Positions 37,818 through 47,120 of a DNA stretch of 64,000 bases are shown here, piece after piece. Origin of the DNA: Oenococcus kitaharae (GTDB lineage: Bacteria; Bacillota; Bacilli; Lactobacillales; Lactobacillaceae); the NCBI RefSeq assembly GCF_025758695.1, contig NZ_JANJQP010000003.1, forward strand, positions 347,413 through 411,412. Reading direction: 5' to 3'. Every line of letters begins with the position of its first letter. Within the stretch, counting starts at the first letter, position 1. The notes under the pieces were generated by a model. The model was not told the origin of the DNA. It searched no databases and was given only the letters and a program-made list of their open reading frames with translations. The position numbers and the translations under genes were made by a program.

Positions 37818-38576
37818 ATGCAAAATTATAAGGTTACAATTTCATATGATGGGCATGCTTTTGAAGGCTTTCAAAGTCAGAATCGTCCTGGTAGTCGGAC
37901 TGTTCAGGATGAATTGAATAAAGTTGTGTCCAAAATGGCCAAACGGTCAATGAAAGTTATTGGTGCCAGCCGAACTGATGCTGGTGTGCATGCCAATGGT
38001 CAAGTAATTAACTTTATTTTTCCCTTCAACTTAAGTGAGCAGGCAATACTAATGGGGATGAACAGTCAATTGCCGACGGACATTCTTGTTCGGAAGGTTG
38101 AATATGTGCCGCTAACCTTTAATGCTCGCCGGAGCAGCCACGAAAAACGTTACCTCTACCGTGTATCAACGAGTAAATTCATTGATCCCTTCAAAAGATT
38201 TTATACTGGCCACTATTTTTGGCATTTGGATCTAGATAGAATTAATCAAGCGCTTCCTGATCTATTGGGTGAACATGATTTCGCTTCCTTTGCAGCTTCG
38301 GGCAACCAGACCGCGACGACGATTAGGCGGATAACATCTGCTCGTTTGCAAGCCGCTCCAGATCGAGATGAGCTATTATTTATCTTCCAAGGAAATGCAT
38401 TTTTGTATAACCAAATTAGAATTATGGTCGGTGTATTATTAGAAATTGGTAATAAAACACGTCCGGTCCATGATATTCGACGTTTAATCGAAGTAAAAGA
38501 CCGCCAACAAGCGCGTTTTACCGCTCCGGCATCTGGGTTATACTTAGACGAGGTTTACTATGAGCCAATGGATTAA
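37818..38576 (+). CDS. truA: tRNA pseudouridine(38-40) synthase TruA
   Basis: 252 residues. Converts U38-U40 of the anticodon arm to pseudouridine. YDGHAFEGFQSQ near the N-terminus and ASRTDAGVHANGQV with catalytic Asp54. ATG 37818 lies 4 nt after the ecfT stop with no ribosome binding site, so coupling is likely; the in-frame extension from 37791 lies within ecfT. Confidence 0.95.
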   Translation: MQNYKVTISYDGHAFEGFQSQNRPGSRTVQDELNKVVSKMAKRSMKVIGASRTDAGVHANGQVINFIFPFNLSEQAILMGMNSQLPTDILVRKVEYVPLTFNARRSSHEKRYLYRVSTSKFIDPFKRFYTGHYFWHLDLDRINQALPDLLGEHDFASFAASGNQTATTIRRITSARLQAAPDRDELLFIFQGNAFLYNQIRIMVGVLLEIGNKTRPVHDIRRLIEVKDRQQARFTAPASGLYLDEVYYEPMD

Positions 38577-39411
38577 AACAATCGAATATTTTGTTGGTCA
38601 AGACGATCAAACACCTAATATTGCTGTTATCGAGATTAATCATCCTGAAGATGATCCCGATGGTCGCCAACTTGATAAATTACTGGAAGACTCGCAATTA
38701 TTTTCACCTTTTAATGATGAAACAAAAAAGTACGACCGATTTTTGACCATGACAATGGCGGAAGATTTTTTTGCACAAGTAGGTTTAGAAGTATTTAGCC
38801 GTTTGAGTTCCGACCCCGTTTATGATGTGGTTATATTTTTCGACACGGCTATCAAAGGCTTTTTGCCTGTACCCACAGCACAATTAGCACAATTTGTCCA
38901 GCAGGCCATGGCAAAAGATCAAGAAAATTCGGATTTAACTGTTCAGCAGCCCAGCCATGAAGCCTTGAATCGTTTTTACAAACTGCAGACCAAGGATACT
39001 GAAAAAATTGAAAATCCAGCCTTGCAAACAACACTAGATGCTGATCAATTGGATGACACAAATATTAATAGTCTTCTTTCAAATGCTGTTTTCCTGATGC
39101 CGACACGTATCAAAAAAAGGAGAATCCGACAGGAAAAAATAGACTTTTTCTTATTGTCACAGCAAGATCAGCCTCAGGTCAGTTATCTGCCGATTTTTTC
39201 TGATTGGGATCATTTAGCACAGTGGTATTTCTCTGCAAGTGCCAACGGTTACAACGAAGATGATAATGCCGAAATTATTGCAGTTCCTGCTGAGGGTTTG
39301 AAGGAAATTCGTGGTAACATAGGAGATGCTGTTTCGAATATCGTTTTGAATCCGACAACGAACGATTTTATTTTGGATCTGTCTGATTCGAATCAGAAGG
39401 ATGACGCCTGA
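38560..39411 (+). CDS. SseB-domain-like protein of unknown role
   Basis: 283 residues overlapping truA by 17 nt, with GACGAGG upstream. The C-terminal third (LPIFSDWDHLAQW, then EIIAVPAEGL and NIVLNPTTNDFILD) resembles SseB N-terminal-type domains. The N-terminal two thirds are acidic (EINHPEDDPDGRQLDKLLEDS) and not recognised. No signal peptide or membrane segment. Function unknown. Confidence 0.65.
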   Translation: MSQWIKTIEYFVGQDDQTPNIAVIEINHPEDDPDGRQLDKLLEDSQLFSPFNDETKKYDRFLTMTMAEDFFAQVGLEVFSRLSSDPVYDVVIFFDTAIKGFLPVPTAQLAQFVQQAMAKDQENSDLTVQQPSHEALNRFYKLQTKDTEKIENPALQTTLDADQLDDTNINSLLSNAVFLMPTRIKKRRIRQEKIDFFLLSQQDQPQVSYLPIFSDWDHLAQWYFSASANGYNEDDNAEIIAVPAEGLKEIRGNIGDAVSNIVLNPTTNDFILDLSDSNQKDDA

Positions 39412-39414
39412 GGC

Positions 39415-39444
39415 TTGACATTAGGGGACAAAGACTAGTATCAT
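39415..39444 (+). promoter_or_regulatory. promoter of rplM-rpsI
   Basis: Perfect TTGACA, 18-nt spacer, TATCAT, about 60 nt before rplM. The short leader (from about 39451) carries an AAAAGGA site and may fold; no L13-binding structure can be assigned by eye. Confidence 0.75.
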
Positions 39445-39504
39445 ATTTATCGGTCTTATTTACTCCAAGCCCTGGTACGGATGTAGTGAAAAGGATAAAA
39501 AATT

Positions 39505-39951
39505 ATGCGTAGTACATTTTTAGCAAAACCACAAGAAATTAAACGCGATTGGTATATCGTTGACGCTACTGACGTGCCTTTGGGTCGCCTGAGCAGTGTT
39601 GTTGCGACCGTTCTTCGCGGCAAGAACAAACCCACTTTTACGCCTTCGGTTGATACCGGTGATTATGTCATTGTTGTCAATGCTGATTTGGTTCGTTTGA
39701 CTGGAAAAAAGGTGACGGATAAATATTATTATCATCACTCTGGTTTTCCTGGCGGACTTAAAGCGCGTCAAGCTGGTGATCTTCGTGAGAATAATCCAAA
39801 GAAGCTTATCGAACTTGCTGTTCAAGGCATGTTGCCAAAGAATACCTTGGGGCGTGCTCAAGGATTGAAACTGCATGTTTATGCAAGTGGCGAAAAGGTT
39901 GGTCAGACAGCCCAGAAACCTCGCGAATTAGATATCAAGGATTTACTCTAA
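39505..39951 (+). CDS. rplM: 50S ribosomal protein L13
   Basis: 148 residues, early 50S assembly. [18 protein letters not shown] and the [11 protein letters not shown]-terminal motif are typical. First gene of the conserved rplM-rpsI pair, with its own promoter. Confidence 0.98.
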   Translation: MRSTFLAKPQEIKRDWYIVDATDVPLGRLSSVVATVLRGKNKPTFTPSVDTGDYVIVVNADLVRLTGKKVTDKYYYHHSGFPGGLKARQAGDLRENNPKKLIELAVQGMLPKNTLGRAQGLKLHVYASGEKVGQTAQKPRELDIKDLL

Positions 39952-39969
39952 GAAAGGAACTGGTAAATA

Positions 39970-40362
39970 ATGGCAAATAATCAATATGCAGGAACTGGCC
40001 GACGTAAGAACTCTGTTGCACGTGTGCGTTTAACACCTGGTAGCGGTAAAATTACGATTAATGATCGATCATTTGAGGAATATATCCCAGCTGCTAACCT
40101 CAGAGCTGTCGTGACTCAACCCTTTGCAGTCACATCTACGGATGGTACTTACGATGTCAACGTTAATGTGATCGGCGGCGGCTTTGCTGGTCAAGCTGGC
40201 GCAACTCGTCATGGTATTGCACGAGCATTGCTTCAAGTTGATCCGGATTTCCGTCCAGCATTGAAGTCAGCAGGTTTGCTGACTCGTGATTCTCGGATGG
40301 TTGAACGTAAGAAGCCTGGTCTTAAAAAGGCTCGTCGTGCTTCTCAGTTCAGTAAGCGTTAA
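39970..40362 (+). CDS. rpsI: 30S ribosomal protein S9
   Basis: 130 residues. [14 protein letters not shown] start, [14 protein letters not shown] and the C-terminal SQFSKR tail that touches P-site tRNA. GAAAGGA site; a strong terminator follows. Confidence 0.98.
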   Translation: MANNQYAGTGRRKNSVARVRLTPGSGKITINDRSFEEYIPAANLRAVVTQPFAVTSTDGTYDVNVNVIGGGFAGQAGATRHGIARALLQVDPDFRPALKSAGLLTRDSRMVERKKPGLKKARRASQFSKR

Positions 40363-40377
40363 TATATACAGATATTA

Positions 40378-40400
40378 CTCGGCCTTTGCCGAGTTTTTTT
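40378..40400 (+). terminator. intrinsic terminator after rpsI
   Basis: Perfect CTCGGC/GCCGAG stem, CTTT loop and seven T residues. Confidence 0.92.
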
Positions 40401-40412
40401 GTGCTTAAAAAT

Positions 40413-40441
40413 ATGACAATTAATTAAAAATTCTTTATACT
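40413..40441 (+). promoter_or_regulatory. promoter of potABCD
   Basis: ATGACA, 17-nt spacer, TATACT, about 40 nt before potA. Confidence 0.65.
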
Positions 40442-40480
40442 TGTAATCATCTGAATTTATTTGGACTAGGGGATTAATTA

Positions 40481-41587
40481 ATGACTGAAGAAACAAAGCA
40501 ACCATTGATTGAATTTAAAGACGTCAGCTTGGATTATGGCGAGACCAAGGTTTTAAAAAAGGTCGATCTTGAGATTGAAGAGGGTAAATTTTACACACTT
40601 CTAGGTCCATCGGGTTCAGGAAAATCGACGATTTTGAGTCTAATCGCCGGCCGTTTACAGCCGACTGACGGGAATATCCTAATTGAAGGCCAAAACGTTA
40701 ATGGTTTACCGTCTGATCAAAGAAAGGTCAATACCGTTTTTCAAAACTATGCACTTTTTCCGAATATGAACGTCTACGATAACGTGGCTTTTGGTCCGTC
40801 AATTAAAGGATTTTCAAAAAAGAAGATCGACGATTTAGTCGAGTCAATGTTAAAACTTGTGAAAATGGATGATTTGGCCGATCGAGAAATCTCAGAGATT
40901 TCAGGCGGACAGCAGCAGCGTGTCGCAATTGCAAGGGCTTTGGCAAATGAGCCGAAAGTTCTTTTATTGGATGAGCCTTTGTCGGCCTTGGACTACAAAT
41001 TACGCAAAGAAATGCAGTATGAATTACGCGAACTACAGCAACGTCTAGGGATCACATTTATTTTTGTGACACATGACCAAGAAGAAGCTTTGGCAATGTC
41101 GGACTGGATTTTTGTCATTGATGATGGCCGCATACAGCAGTCAGGTTCGCCTGTGGACATTTATGATGAGCCCATCAATCATTTTGTGGCTGACTTTATT
41201 GGCGAGGCTAATATTGTCCCTGGCATTATGAAAGAAGACAATCTAGTTAGTTTCGCAGGAAAAGATTTCAAGAATGTGGATGCTGGTATGCGCCCCAATG
41301 AGCGTGTTGAAGTCGTGATTCGTCCTGAAGATTTGGACATCGTTGTTCCGAGTCGTGGCAAACTTCAGGTCACGATTGATGATCAATCATTCAGAGGAGA
41401 TTTTTATGAAATCACGGCGATTGATGATGCTGGTAACGAGTGGGCCGTTCAGGCAACAAATCCGGCTAAAATAGGCCAGAGACGCGGACTTAAGTTTGAC
41501 CCTGAGGATATACACATTATGCGTCTGAATGAGTCAGAAGAGGATTTTGACGCTCGTTTGGAATCTTATGAGGGCGAAGATCAATGA
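40481..41587 (+). CDS. potA: spermidine/putrescine ABC transporter ATPase PotA
   Basis: 368-residue ATPase of the polyamine importer. Walker [10 protein letters not shown] at 42-50, signature ISGGQQQR, Walker [13 protein letters not shown], switch His in VTHDQEEA, and a C-terminal TOBE-type regulatory domain from about 240. AGGGGA site. potA-potB-potC-potD overlap by 4 nt each (ATGA), a tight operon. Confidence 0.95.
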   Translation: MTEETKQPLIEFKDVSLDYGETKVLKKVDLEIEEGKFYTLLGPSGSGKSTILSLIAGRLQPTDGNILIEGQNVNGLPSDQRKVNTVFQNYALFPNMNVYDNVAFGPSIKGFSKKKIDDLVESMLKLVKMDDLADREISEISGGQQQRVAIARALANEPKVLLLDEPLSALDYKLRKEMQYELRELQQRLGITFIFVTHDQEEALAMSDWIFVIDDGRIQQSGSPVDIYDEPINHFVADFIGEANIVPGIMKEDNLVSFAGKDFKNVDAGMRPNERVEVVIRPEDLDIVVPSRGKLQVTIDDQSFRGDFYEITAIDDAGNEWAVQATNPAKIGQRRGLKFDPEDIHIMRLNESEEDFDARLESYEGEDQ

Positions 41588-42405
41588 AAAAAGAAAAACT
41601 GCTTTTTTCAATCCCATATACCTTGTGGCTGGCCTTTTTTGTGGTTATTCCGCTACTGCTTTTATTTTTTCAGGCCATGACCAATGCCTCAGGTCATTTG
41701 ACTTTGGCTAATTTTGCTGCTTACTTTGCTTCTGGTACCTATCTGAGAATGACCTTGAATTCGGTTGTTTATGCATTTTTGATTACGGTTATTACGCTGG
41801 TAATTTCGTATCCAACAGCTTATTTTCTGGCAAACTTAAAAAATCGCCAATTTTGGCTTTTACTGGTTATTTTGCCTACTTGGATTAATCTGTTATTGAA
41901 GGCATATGCTTTTATCGGCATTTTATCGCGGGATGGCACGGCCAATTCGTTCATTTCGTTATTTGGAATTGCCCCACAGCAATTACTGTTTACAAACGCC
42001 AGTTTCATCCTGGTCTCGAGCTATATTGAAATTCCCTTTATGATTTTGCCTATTTTTAACGTTTTAAATGATATGGATAAAGACCTGATACAGGCTAGTC
42101 GTGATTTAGGAGCTAATTCATGGCAGACTTTGTGGCGCCTTATTGTGCCTTTGTCGATGCCAGGCGTTAAATCCGGTGTGCAGTCCGTGTTTATTCCATC
42201 GCTGAGTCTTTTCATGATTACACGCTTAATTGGCGGCAATCGTGTGATCACGCTGGGCACGGCGATTGAGGAGCATTTTTTAACCACCCAGAATTGGCAT
42301 ATGGGTTCTACCATTGGTGTGATTCTGATTATTGCTATGGTTGCAACCATGATATTGACACGTGACCGTAAAAAGACCATTCTGCGTCGGGGAGGCCGCT
42401 TATGA
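41584..42405 (+). CDS. potB: spermidine/putrescine ABC transporter permease PotB
   Basis: 273 residues, six membrane segments. The ATPase-contact EAA loop is [18 protein letters not shown]. Forms the channel with PotC. Overlaps potA and potC by 4 nt. Confidence 0.93.
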   Translation: MKKEKLLFSIPYTLWLAFFVVIPLLLLFFQAMTNASGHLTLANFAAYFASGTYLRMTLNSVVYAFLITVITLVISYPTAYFLANLKNRQFWLLLVILPTWINLLLKAYAFIGILSRDGTANSFISLFGIAPQQLLFTNASFILVSSYIEIPFMILPIFNVLNDMDKDLIQASRDLGANSWQTLWRLIVPLSMPGVKSGVQSVFIPSLSLFMITRLIGGNRVITLGTAIEEHFLTTQNWHMGSTIGVILIIAMVATMILTRDRKKTILRRGGRL

Positions 42406-43208
42406 GAAAATTTAAATTCAGCCACCTTTATCTTTTTATTATCTTCGTCCTGCTTTATGCACCGATTTTCTATCTTATTTTGTATTCCTTTAATTCAGGC
42501 AAATACATGACTGGTTGGAATGGCTTTTCATTGGTTCATTACAATCAGCTTTGGGGCGATACCCGCATGATTGAAATTCTGGTCGATACACTGATTGTCG
42601 CCTTTTTATCCTCTTTATTGGCGACAGCGATTGGTACACTTGGTGCCTTGTGGATCAAGTATGCTAAAAAGCAGTTCGGTAAAAACATTTTACTGAACTT
42701 GAATTCTGTCTTATTAGTGAGCCCAGACGTTATCATTGGTGCTAGTTTCCTCATCTTTTTTACGGCTATCGGCTTATCTTTGGGCTTTATTTCAGTGCTG
42801 TTAAGCCATATTGCTTTTAGTATTCCAATTGTTGTTCTAATGGTCTTGCCGAGGCTCCAAGAAATGCCGCCAGCATTAGCTGAAGCTGCTGAGGATTTGG
42901 GAGCAAGTCCCCTGCAGGTCCTTAGCAAGATTACATTGCCATATATTTCTTCCGGTATTATGGCTGGTTTTTTTATGGCTTTAACCTATTCTTTGGACGA
43001 TTTTGCGGTCACTTTCTTTGTCACTGGTAATGGCTTTTCAACCCTGTCGGTCGAAATCTATTCGCGTGCTCGAGAGGGAATTAGTTTGGAAATCAATGCC
43101 TTATCGGCACTCATGTTTCTTGTCAGTCTCGCCCTAGTTCTGGTTTATTATTTTATTTCCAGATCTGGCAATAAAAAAAGGACGCCTGATTTGGAGGTCA
43201 CGAAATGA
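42402..43208 (+). CDS. potC: spermidine/putrescine ABC transporter permease PotC
   Basis: 268 residues, six membrane segments. EAA loop ALAEAAEDLGASPLQVL. Second permease of the polyamine importer; AYSLDDFAVTFF-like block (TYSLDDFAVTFFVTG) is typical of PotC. Confidence 0.93.
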   Translation: MRKFKFSHLYLFIIFVLLYAPIFYLILYSFNSGKYMTGWNGFSLVHYNQLWGDTRMIEILVDTLIVAFLSSLLATAIGTLGALWIKYAKKQFGKNILLNLNSVLLVSPDVIIGASFLIFFTAIGLSLGFISVLLSHIAFSIPIVVLMVLPRLQEMPPALAEAAEDLGASPLQVLSKITLPYISSGIMAGFFMALTYSLDDFAVTFFVTGNGFSTLSVEIYSRAREGISLEINALSALMFLVSLALVLVYYFISRSGNKKRTPDLEVTK

Positions 43209-44293
43209 AAAAAATTTTATCGGCCTTTTTTGCTTTAATTTTGGTCATTTTGGCACTTTTTGCTTTTCAGCACTATCTGGTAGCTAAAGAAAACGCTGCA
43301 GCCGGATCATCCAACAAAACAAAAGTTTTAAATGTATACAATTGGGGCGACTATATTGATCCAGCTTTGATTAAGAAATTTACGAAAGAAACTGGTTATC
43401 AAGTCAACTATGAGACTTTCGATTCCAACGAAGCGATGTATACAAAGGTTCGTCAAGGCGGTACAGCCTACGATATCATCGTTCCTTCTGAATATATGAT
43501 TGAAAAGATGCGTAAGGAACATTTGTTAGATCCGATTGATAAAAAACGTTTTACAGGTTTTAAGTATTATGATCCGCGTTTCTTAAATGACGCTTTTGAT
43601 CCGCATAATAGATACTCAATTCCATATTTTTGGGGGACCTTAGGTATCATTTACAACGATAAATTTGTCAAAAAATCGGAGGTATCGCATTGGGATCAAT
43701 TATGGTCAAGCCGTTTTAGAAACAAAATCCTGTTAGTTGATTCGGCACGTGATGCTTTTGGCTTATCTTTGATTTCAATGAACAAGTCGGTTAATAGCAA
43801 GCGCATGCCGGACGTTTTAGCTGCAAAAGCGAAATTAGATGCTTTAATGCCGAATGTCAAAGCTATTTTGGCTGATGAAATGGTCATGTATTTGGCTCAA
43901 GAAGAAGCGCCTATCGGTATTAGCTGGTCTGGACAGGCTGCTGAGATGATCGCTCAAAATAAGCATTTGCATTATGTCGTCCCTAGCGAAGGATCGAATT
44001 TGTGGTTTGATAATCTTGCAATCCCTAAGACTGCTAAGCACTTCACAGCTATCTATAAATTCTTGAATTTCATGTCTGAGCCAAAAAACGCAGCTCAAAA
44101 CGCTGAATATGTCGAATATGCTACCCCGAATAAAGGTGCTGTCAAACTATTACCTAAATCAGTTACGAGTGATCGGCAGTTTTACCCGGACGATCAGACG
44201 ATCAAACACTTGGAAGTTTATTCAGATTTGGGTTCGCGCTGGACTCAGATTTATAATGACTTGTTCTTGGAATTCAAGATGACGAATCGCTGA
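43205..44293 (+). CDS. potD: spermidine/putrescine-binding protein PotD
   Basis: 362 residues, extracytoplasmic solute receptor. The N-terminal hydrophobic segment (about 4-25) has no lipobox cysteine, so it is probably a membrane anchor rather than a lipoprotein signal. VYNWGDYIDP and YDIIVPSEYMIEKM are typical of polyamine-binding PotD/PotF. Its stop overlaps the next start (TGATG). Confidence 0.93.
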   Translation: MKKILSAFFALILVILALFAFQHYLVAKENAAAGSSNKTKVLNVYNWGDYIDPALIKKFTKETGYQVNYETFDSNEAMYTKVRQGGTAYDIIVPSEYMIEKMRKEHLLDPIDKKRFTGFKYYDPRFLNDAFDPHNRYSIPYFWGTLGIIYNDKFVKKSEVSHWDQLWSSRFRNKILLVDSARDAFGLSLISMNKSVNSKRMPDVLAAKAKLDALMPNVKAILADEMVMYLAQEEAPIGISWSGQAAEMIAQNKHLHYVVPSEGSNLWFDNLAIPKTAKHFTAIYKFLNFMSEPKNAAQNAEYVEYATPNKGAVKLLPKSVTSDRQFYPDDQTIKHLEVYSDLGSRWTQIYNDLFLEFKMTNR

Positions 44294-45195
44294 TGGTAAA
44301 TAGTCGGAAGCGATTGGGTTTGTTTTACGCCGTGTTGGGACCTTTCTTATGGGGCCTGAATGGTGTTGTTACACAATATTTGTTTAACCAGGTTGGATTG
44401 GATGTCAATTGGGTTTTGTCCGTTCGTCTGTTTTTTGCCGGGCTGGCTCTATTTATCTATGTACTGGTCTTTGATCGTCAGAATTTATTTAACTTAATTA
44501 AAGACAGAAGCGTTCGCTGGCGTTTGATTATCTTTATGATTTTCGGTGACTTCATGTCGCAATACAGCTACATCGTTGCCATTTCTGAATCAAATGCGGC
44601 ATTGGCAACCATTTTAACTTCTCTAAGCCCATTATTTGTCATTTTCTTTTATGTGATCGTTCAGCGTCATTTGCCGCAAAGAATTGATTCGCTTTCACTC
44701 ATTGTTGCGTTAGCGGGCACATTTTTGTTGGTTACCCATGGTCATATCGGTCATTTGCAGTTATCGCTGGCAGGCTTGTTTTGGGGGCTTTTTGCAGCCT
44801 TGGTCTATGCTTTTGGCACCATCTATCCGATTAAGCTGGTTAGCAAATATGGACCGCTGCCTGTCACAGCGTTGTCCTTGTTTGTCTCGGGAATCTTATT
44901 CAACTGTTATCGGCCTTTTTTTGAACAGGTACCCAAAATGTCGGGAATCAATTGGTTTTTGCTGATTTTCTTTACGATTGTTAGTACAGCTTTTGGAACA
45001 GCGATGTGGTTTTTGAGCCTGCATTTAGTCGGAGCTACAACCATGAGCTTATTATCGGCAGTCGAGCCATTGACAGCAGCGATTTTAAGTATCACCCTGC
45101 TGCATTTATCCGTCCAAGGGATTGATGTATTGGGAGCCAGCCTAATTCTTTTGATGATGTGTCTGCAGGCATTTAAGCATCAACATGTTCGATAA
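44293..45195 (+). CDS. EamA/DMT-family transporter
   Basis: 300 residues with about ten membrane segments and two EamA repeats (GPFLWGLNGVVTQYL at the start; GLFWGLFAALVYAFGTIYP mid-protein; LLSAVEPLTAAILS near the end). Drug/metabolite transporter family; substrate unknown. It overlaps potD by one base, so it is probably co-expressed with the polyamine importer, which may hint at polyamine- or amino-acid-linked efflux. Confidence 0.85.
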   Translation: MVNSRKRLGLFYAVLGPFLWGLNGVVTQYLFNQVGLDVNWVLSVRLFFAGLALFIYVLVFDRQNLFNLIKDRSVRWRLIIFMIFGDFMSQYSYIVAISESNAALATILTSLSPLFVIFFYVIVQRHLPQRIDSLSLIVALAGTFLLVTHGHIGHLQLSLAGLFWGLFAALVYAFGTIYPIKLVSKYGPLPVTALSLFVSGILFNCYRPFFEQVPKMSGINWFLLIFFTIVSTAFGTAMWFLSLHLVGATTMSLLSAVEPLTAAILSITLLHLSVQGIDVLGASLILLMMCLQAFKHQHVR

Positions 45196-45304
45196 TGGCC
45201 TATACCAATGTTCCTTTATGTTCCATGTTTTCTGATTTCTTTATTTTTTTCCGTTATCCTAAAGGGCGGTATTCGAAAGAAATTTTTATTTAGGAGTGAA
45301 AAAT

Positions 45305-47110
45305 ATGTGCGGAATCATTGGATATACAGGCATTAATGAAGCGTTGCCTTTTTTACTAAGTGGGCTGGAAAAGCTTGAATATCGCGGTTATGATTCGGCT
45401 GGCGTTTACGTCCATACTGATGATGGCCGGGATATGCTGGTTAAAGAAAAGGGCCGCGTCAAAGATCTGGAAGAGAAGACAAAGAGCTACGATTTAAGCG
45501 GAAAATCCGGTATAGCACACACACGCTGGGCGACTCACGGTGAGCCGAGTGTTGCTAATGCACATCCTCACGTTAGTGATGACGGCAGATATTACTTAGT
45601 TCATAATGGCGTGATTGAAAACTACAAGGAACTCAAACAAACTTATTTGTCGGGTGTGGTTTTCAAATCTCAGACCGATACAGAGGTTGCAGTACAGCTG
45701 GTCGGCAAATTCGCGGCAGAAGGGTTGTCGACATTAGCTGCTTTTCGCAAAATGATTAACCTGTTAAATGATAATTCGTCATATGCTTTTTTGCTGGTTG
45801 ATACGAAAACACCCGATTTGCTGTACACGGCAAAATCTAAAAGTCCTTTATTGGTTGGTGTTTCGAAGAGCGCAAATGTCGTGACATCAGATGCAACGGC
45901 AATGCTAAATCTGACAAAAGATTTTATTGAACTGCAGGATGGCGAAATCGCAATTGTTTCAAAAACAGATGTCAAATTATATAACGAACAAGGCGAATAC
46001 TTCACTCGCCAACCTTTCCATTTGAATATTGATCCCCAGGCGGCTGAAAAGGGTGCCTATCCTTTTTTTATGCTAAAAGAGATTGATGAGCAGGCAATCG
46101 TGGCACGTCATTTGATTCAGCATTATTTTGTTGATGGCCTGCCCCACATTGATGATGCAATTTTAAATAGTATTAAACAGGCAGATCGGCTATATATCAT
46201 TGCTGCCGGTACCAGCTATCATGCCGGATTGATTGGCAGGCGCTTCTTTGAAAAATGGGCTGGTATCCCGACTGAAGTTCATATTGCCTCTGAATTTGCT
46301 TATGATCATCCTTTGATTTCTCAAAAACCATTCTTCATTTTTATCAGCCAGTCCGGTGAAACTGCTGACAGTATTCAAGTGCTGGAACTGGTTAAAAGGG
46401 CGCATTATGCCAGTCTGACTTTGGCTAATGTCATGAATTCGACTTTGACGCGCGATGTGGACTTTGCGCTGCCTTTGTTGGCCGGACCTGAAATTGCTGT
46501 GGCTTCGACTAAGGCCTATACTGCTCAGATTATTACTCAAATTATTTTAGCTGCAGCTGTAGCAGGCGGCCATACCGAATTGCAGGGGGAGCTGAGCCGA
46601 TTAGCTGTTGATATGCAGGCGGTGATTGATGGCAAGGACCATATTAAAGTTTTAGCAGATGATTATTTAGTTAATACCGATCGGGCTTTTTATATTGGAC
46701 GAGGTGCAGATGCCGATGTAACTTTGGAAGCTGCGTTAAAACTGAAAGAAATATCCTATACTTTAGTTGAGGGTTTTGCAGCCGGAGAGTTAAAGCACGG
46801 AACGATTTCCCTGATTGAACATGGTACGCCCGTGATCGGCCTGATTTCGCAATCGAAAATGGCCGGTTTGACGCGGTCTAATCTTGAAGAGACAATAGCT
46901 CGCGGTGCGAAAACGATGACGATTGTAACCAAAAATCTCGCTAACGCGACTGATGAAATTGTTTTGCCAGAGTTAACTGGTGAGATGGAAATGTTCGGTC
47001 CGATTTTGGAAGCGATTCCAATTCAGCTTTTGGCTTATTACACATCGTTAGGCCGGAAGTTGGATGTTGATCATCCGCGCAACCTAGCAAAATCCGTAAC
47101 TGTACAGTGA
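45305..47110 (+). CDS. glmS: glutamine-fructose-6-phosphate aminotransferase GlmS
   Basis: Makes glucosamine-6-phosphate from fructose-6-phosphate and glutamine, the entry to UDP-GlcNAc. 601 residues from ATG 45305, which places the catalytic Cys at position 2 (MCGIIGY); a GTG reading 9 nt upstream would block it. Glutaminase motifs HTRWATHGEPS and the C-terminal SIS domains (SQSGETADS, ASTKAYTAQ) are present. TAGGAGTG site. The 109-nt upstream gap is too short for a glmS ribozyme, and no convincing promoter is seen. Confidence 0.96.
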   Translation: MCGIIGYTGINEALPFLLSGLEKLEYRGYDSAGVYVHTDDGRDMLVKEKGRVKDLEEKTKSYDLSGKSGIAHTRWATHGEPSVANAHPHVSDDGRYYLVHNGVIENYKELKQTYLSGVVFKSQTDTEVAVQLVGKFAAEGLSTLAAFRKMINLLNDNSSYAFLLVDTKTPDLLYTAKSKSPLLVGVSKSANVVTSDATAMLNLTKDFIELQDGEIAIVSKTDVKLYNEQGEYFTRQPFHLNIDPQAAEKGAYPFFMLKEIDEQAIVARHLIQHYFVDGLPHIDDAILNSIKQADRLYIIAAGTSYHAGLIGRRFFEKWAGIPTEVHIASEFAYDHPLISQKPFFIFISQSGETADSIQVLELVKRAHYASLTLANVMNSTLTRDVDFALPLLAGPEIAVASTKAYTAQIITQIILAAAVAGGHTELQGELSRLAVDMQAVIDGKDHIKVLADDYLVNTDRAFYIGRGADADVTLEAALKLKEISYTLVEGFAAGELKHGTISLIEHGTPVIGLISQSKMAGLTRSNLEETIARGAKTMTIVTKNLANATDEIVLPELTGEMEMFGPILEAIPIQLLAYYTSLGRKLDVDHPRNLAKSVTVQ

Positions 47111-47120
47111 GGATAAATTT

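Noticed and set aside
45196..45304. Possible glmS ribozyme upstream of glmS
   Set aside because: The gap is 109 nt, shorter than the ribozyme, and no matching core was seen.
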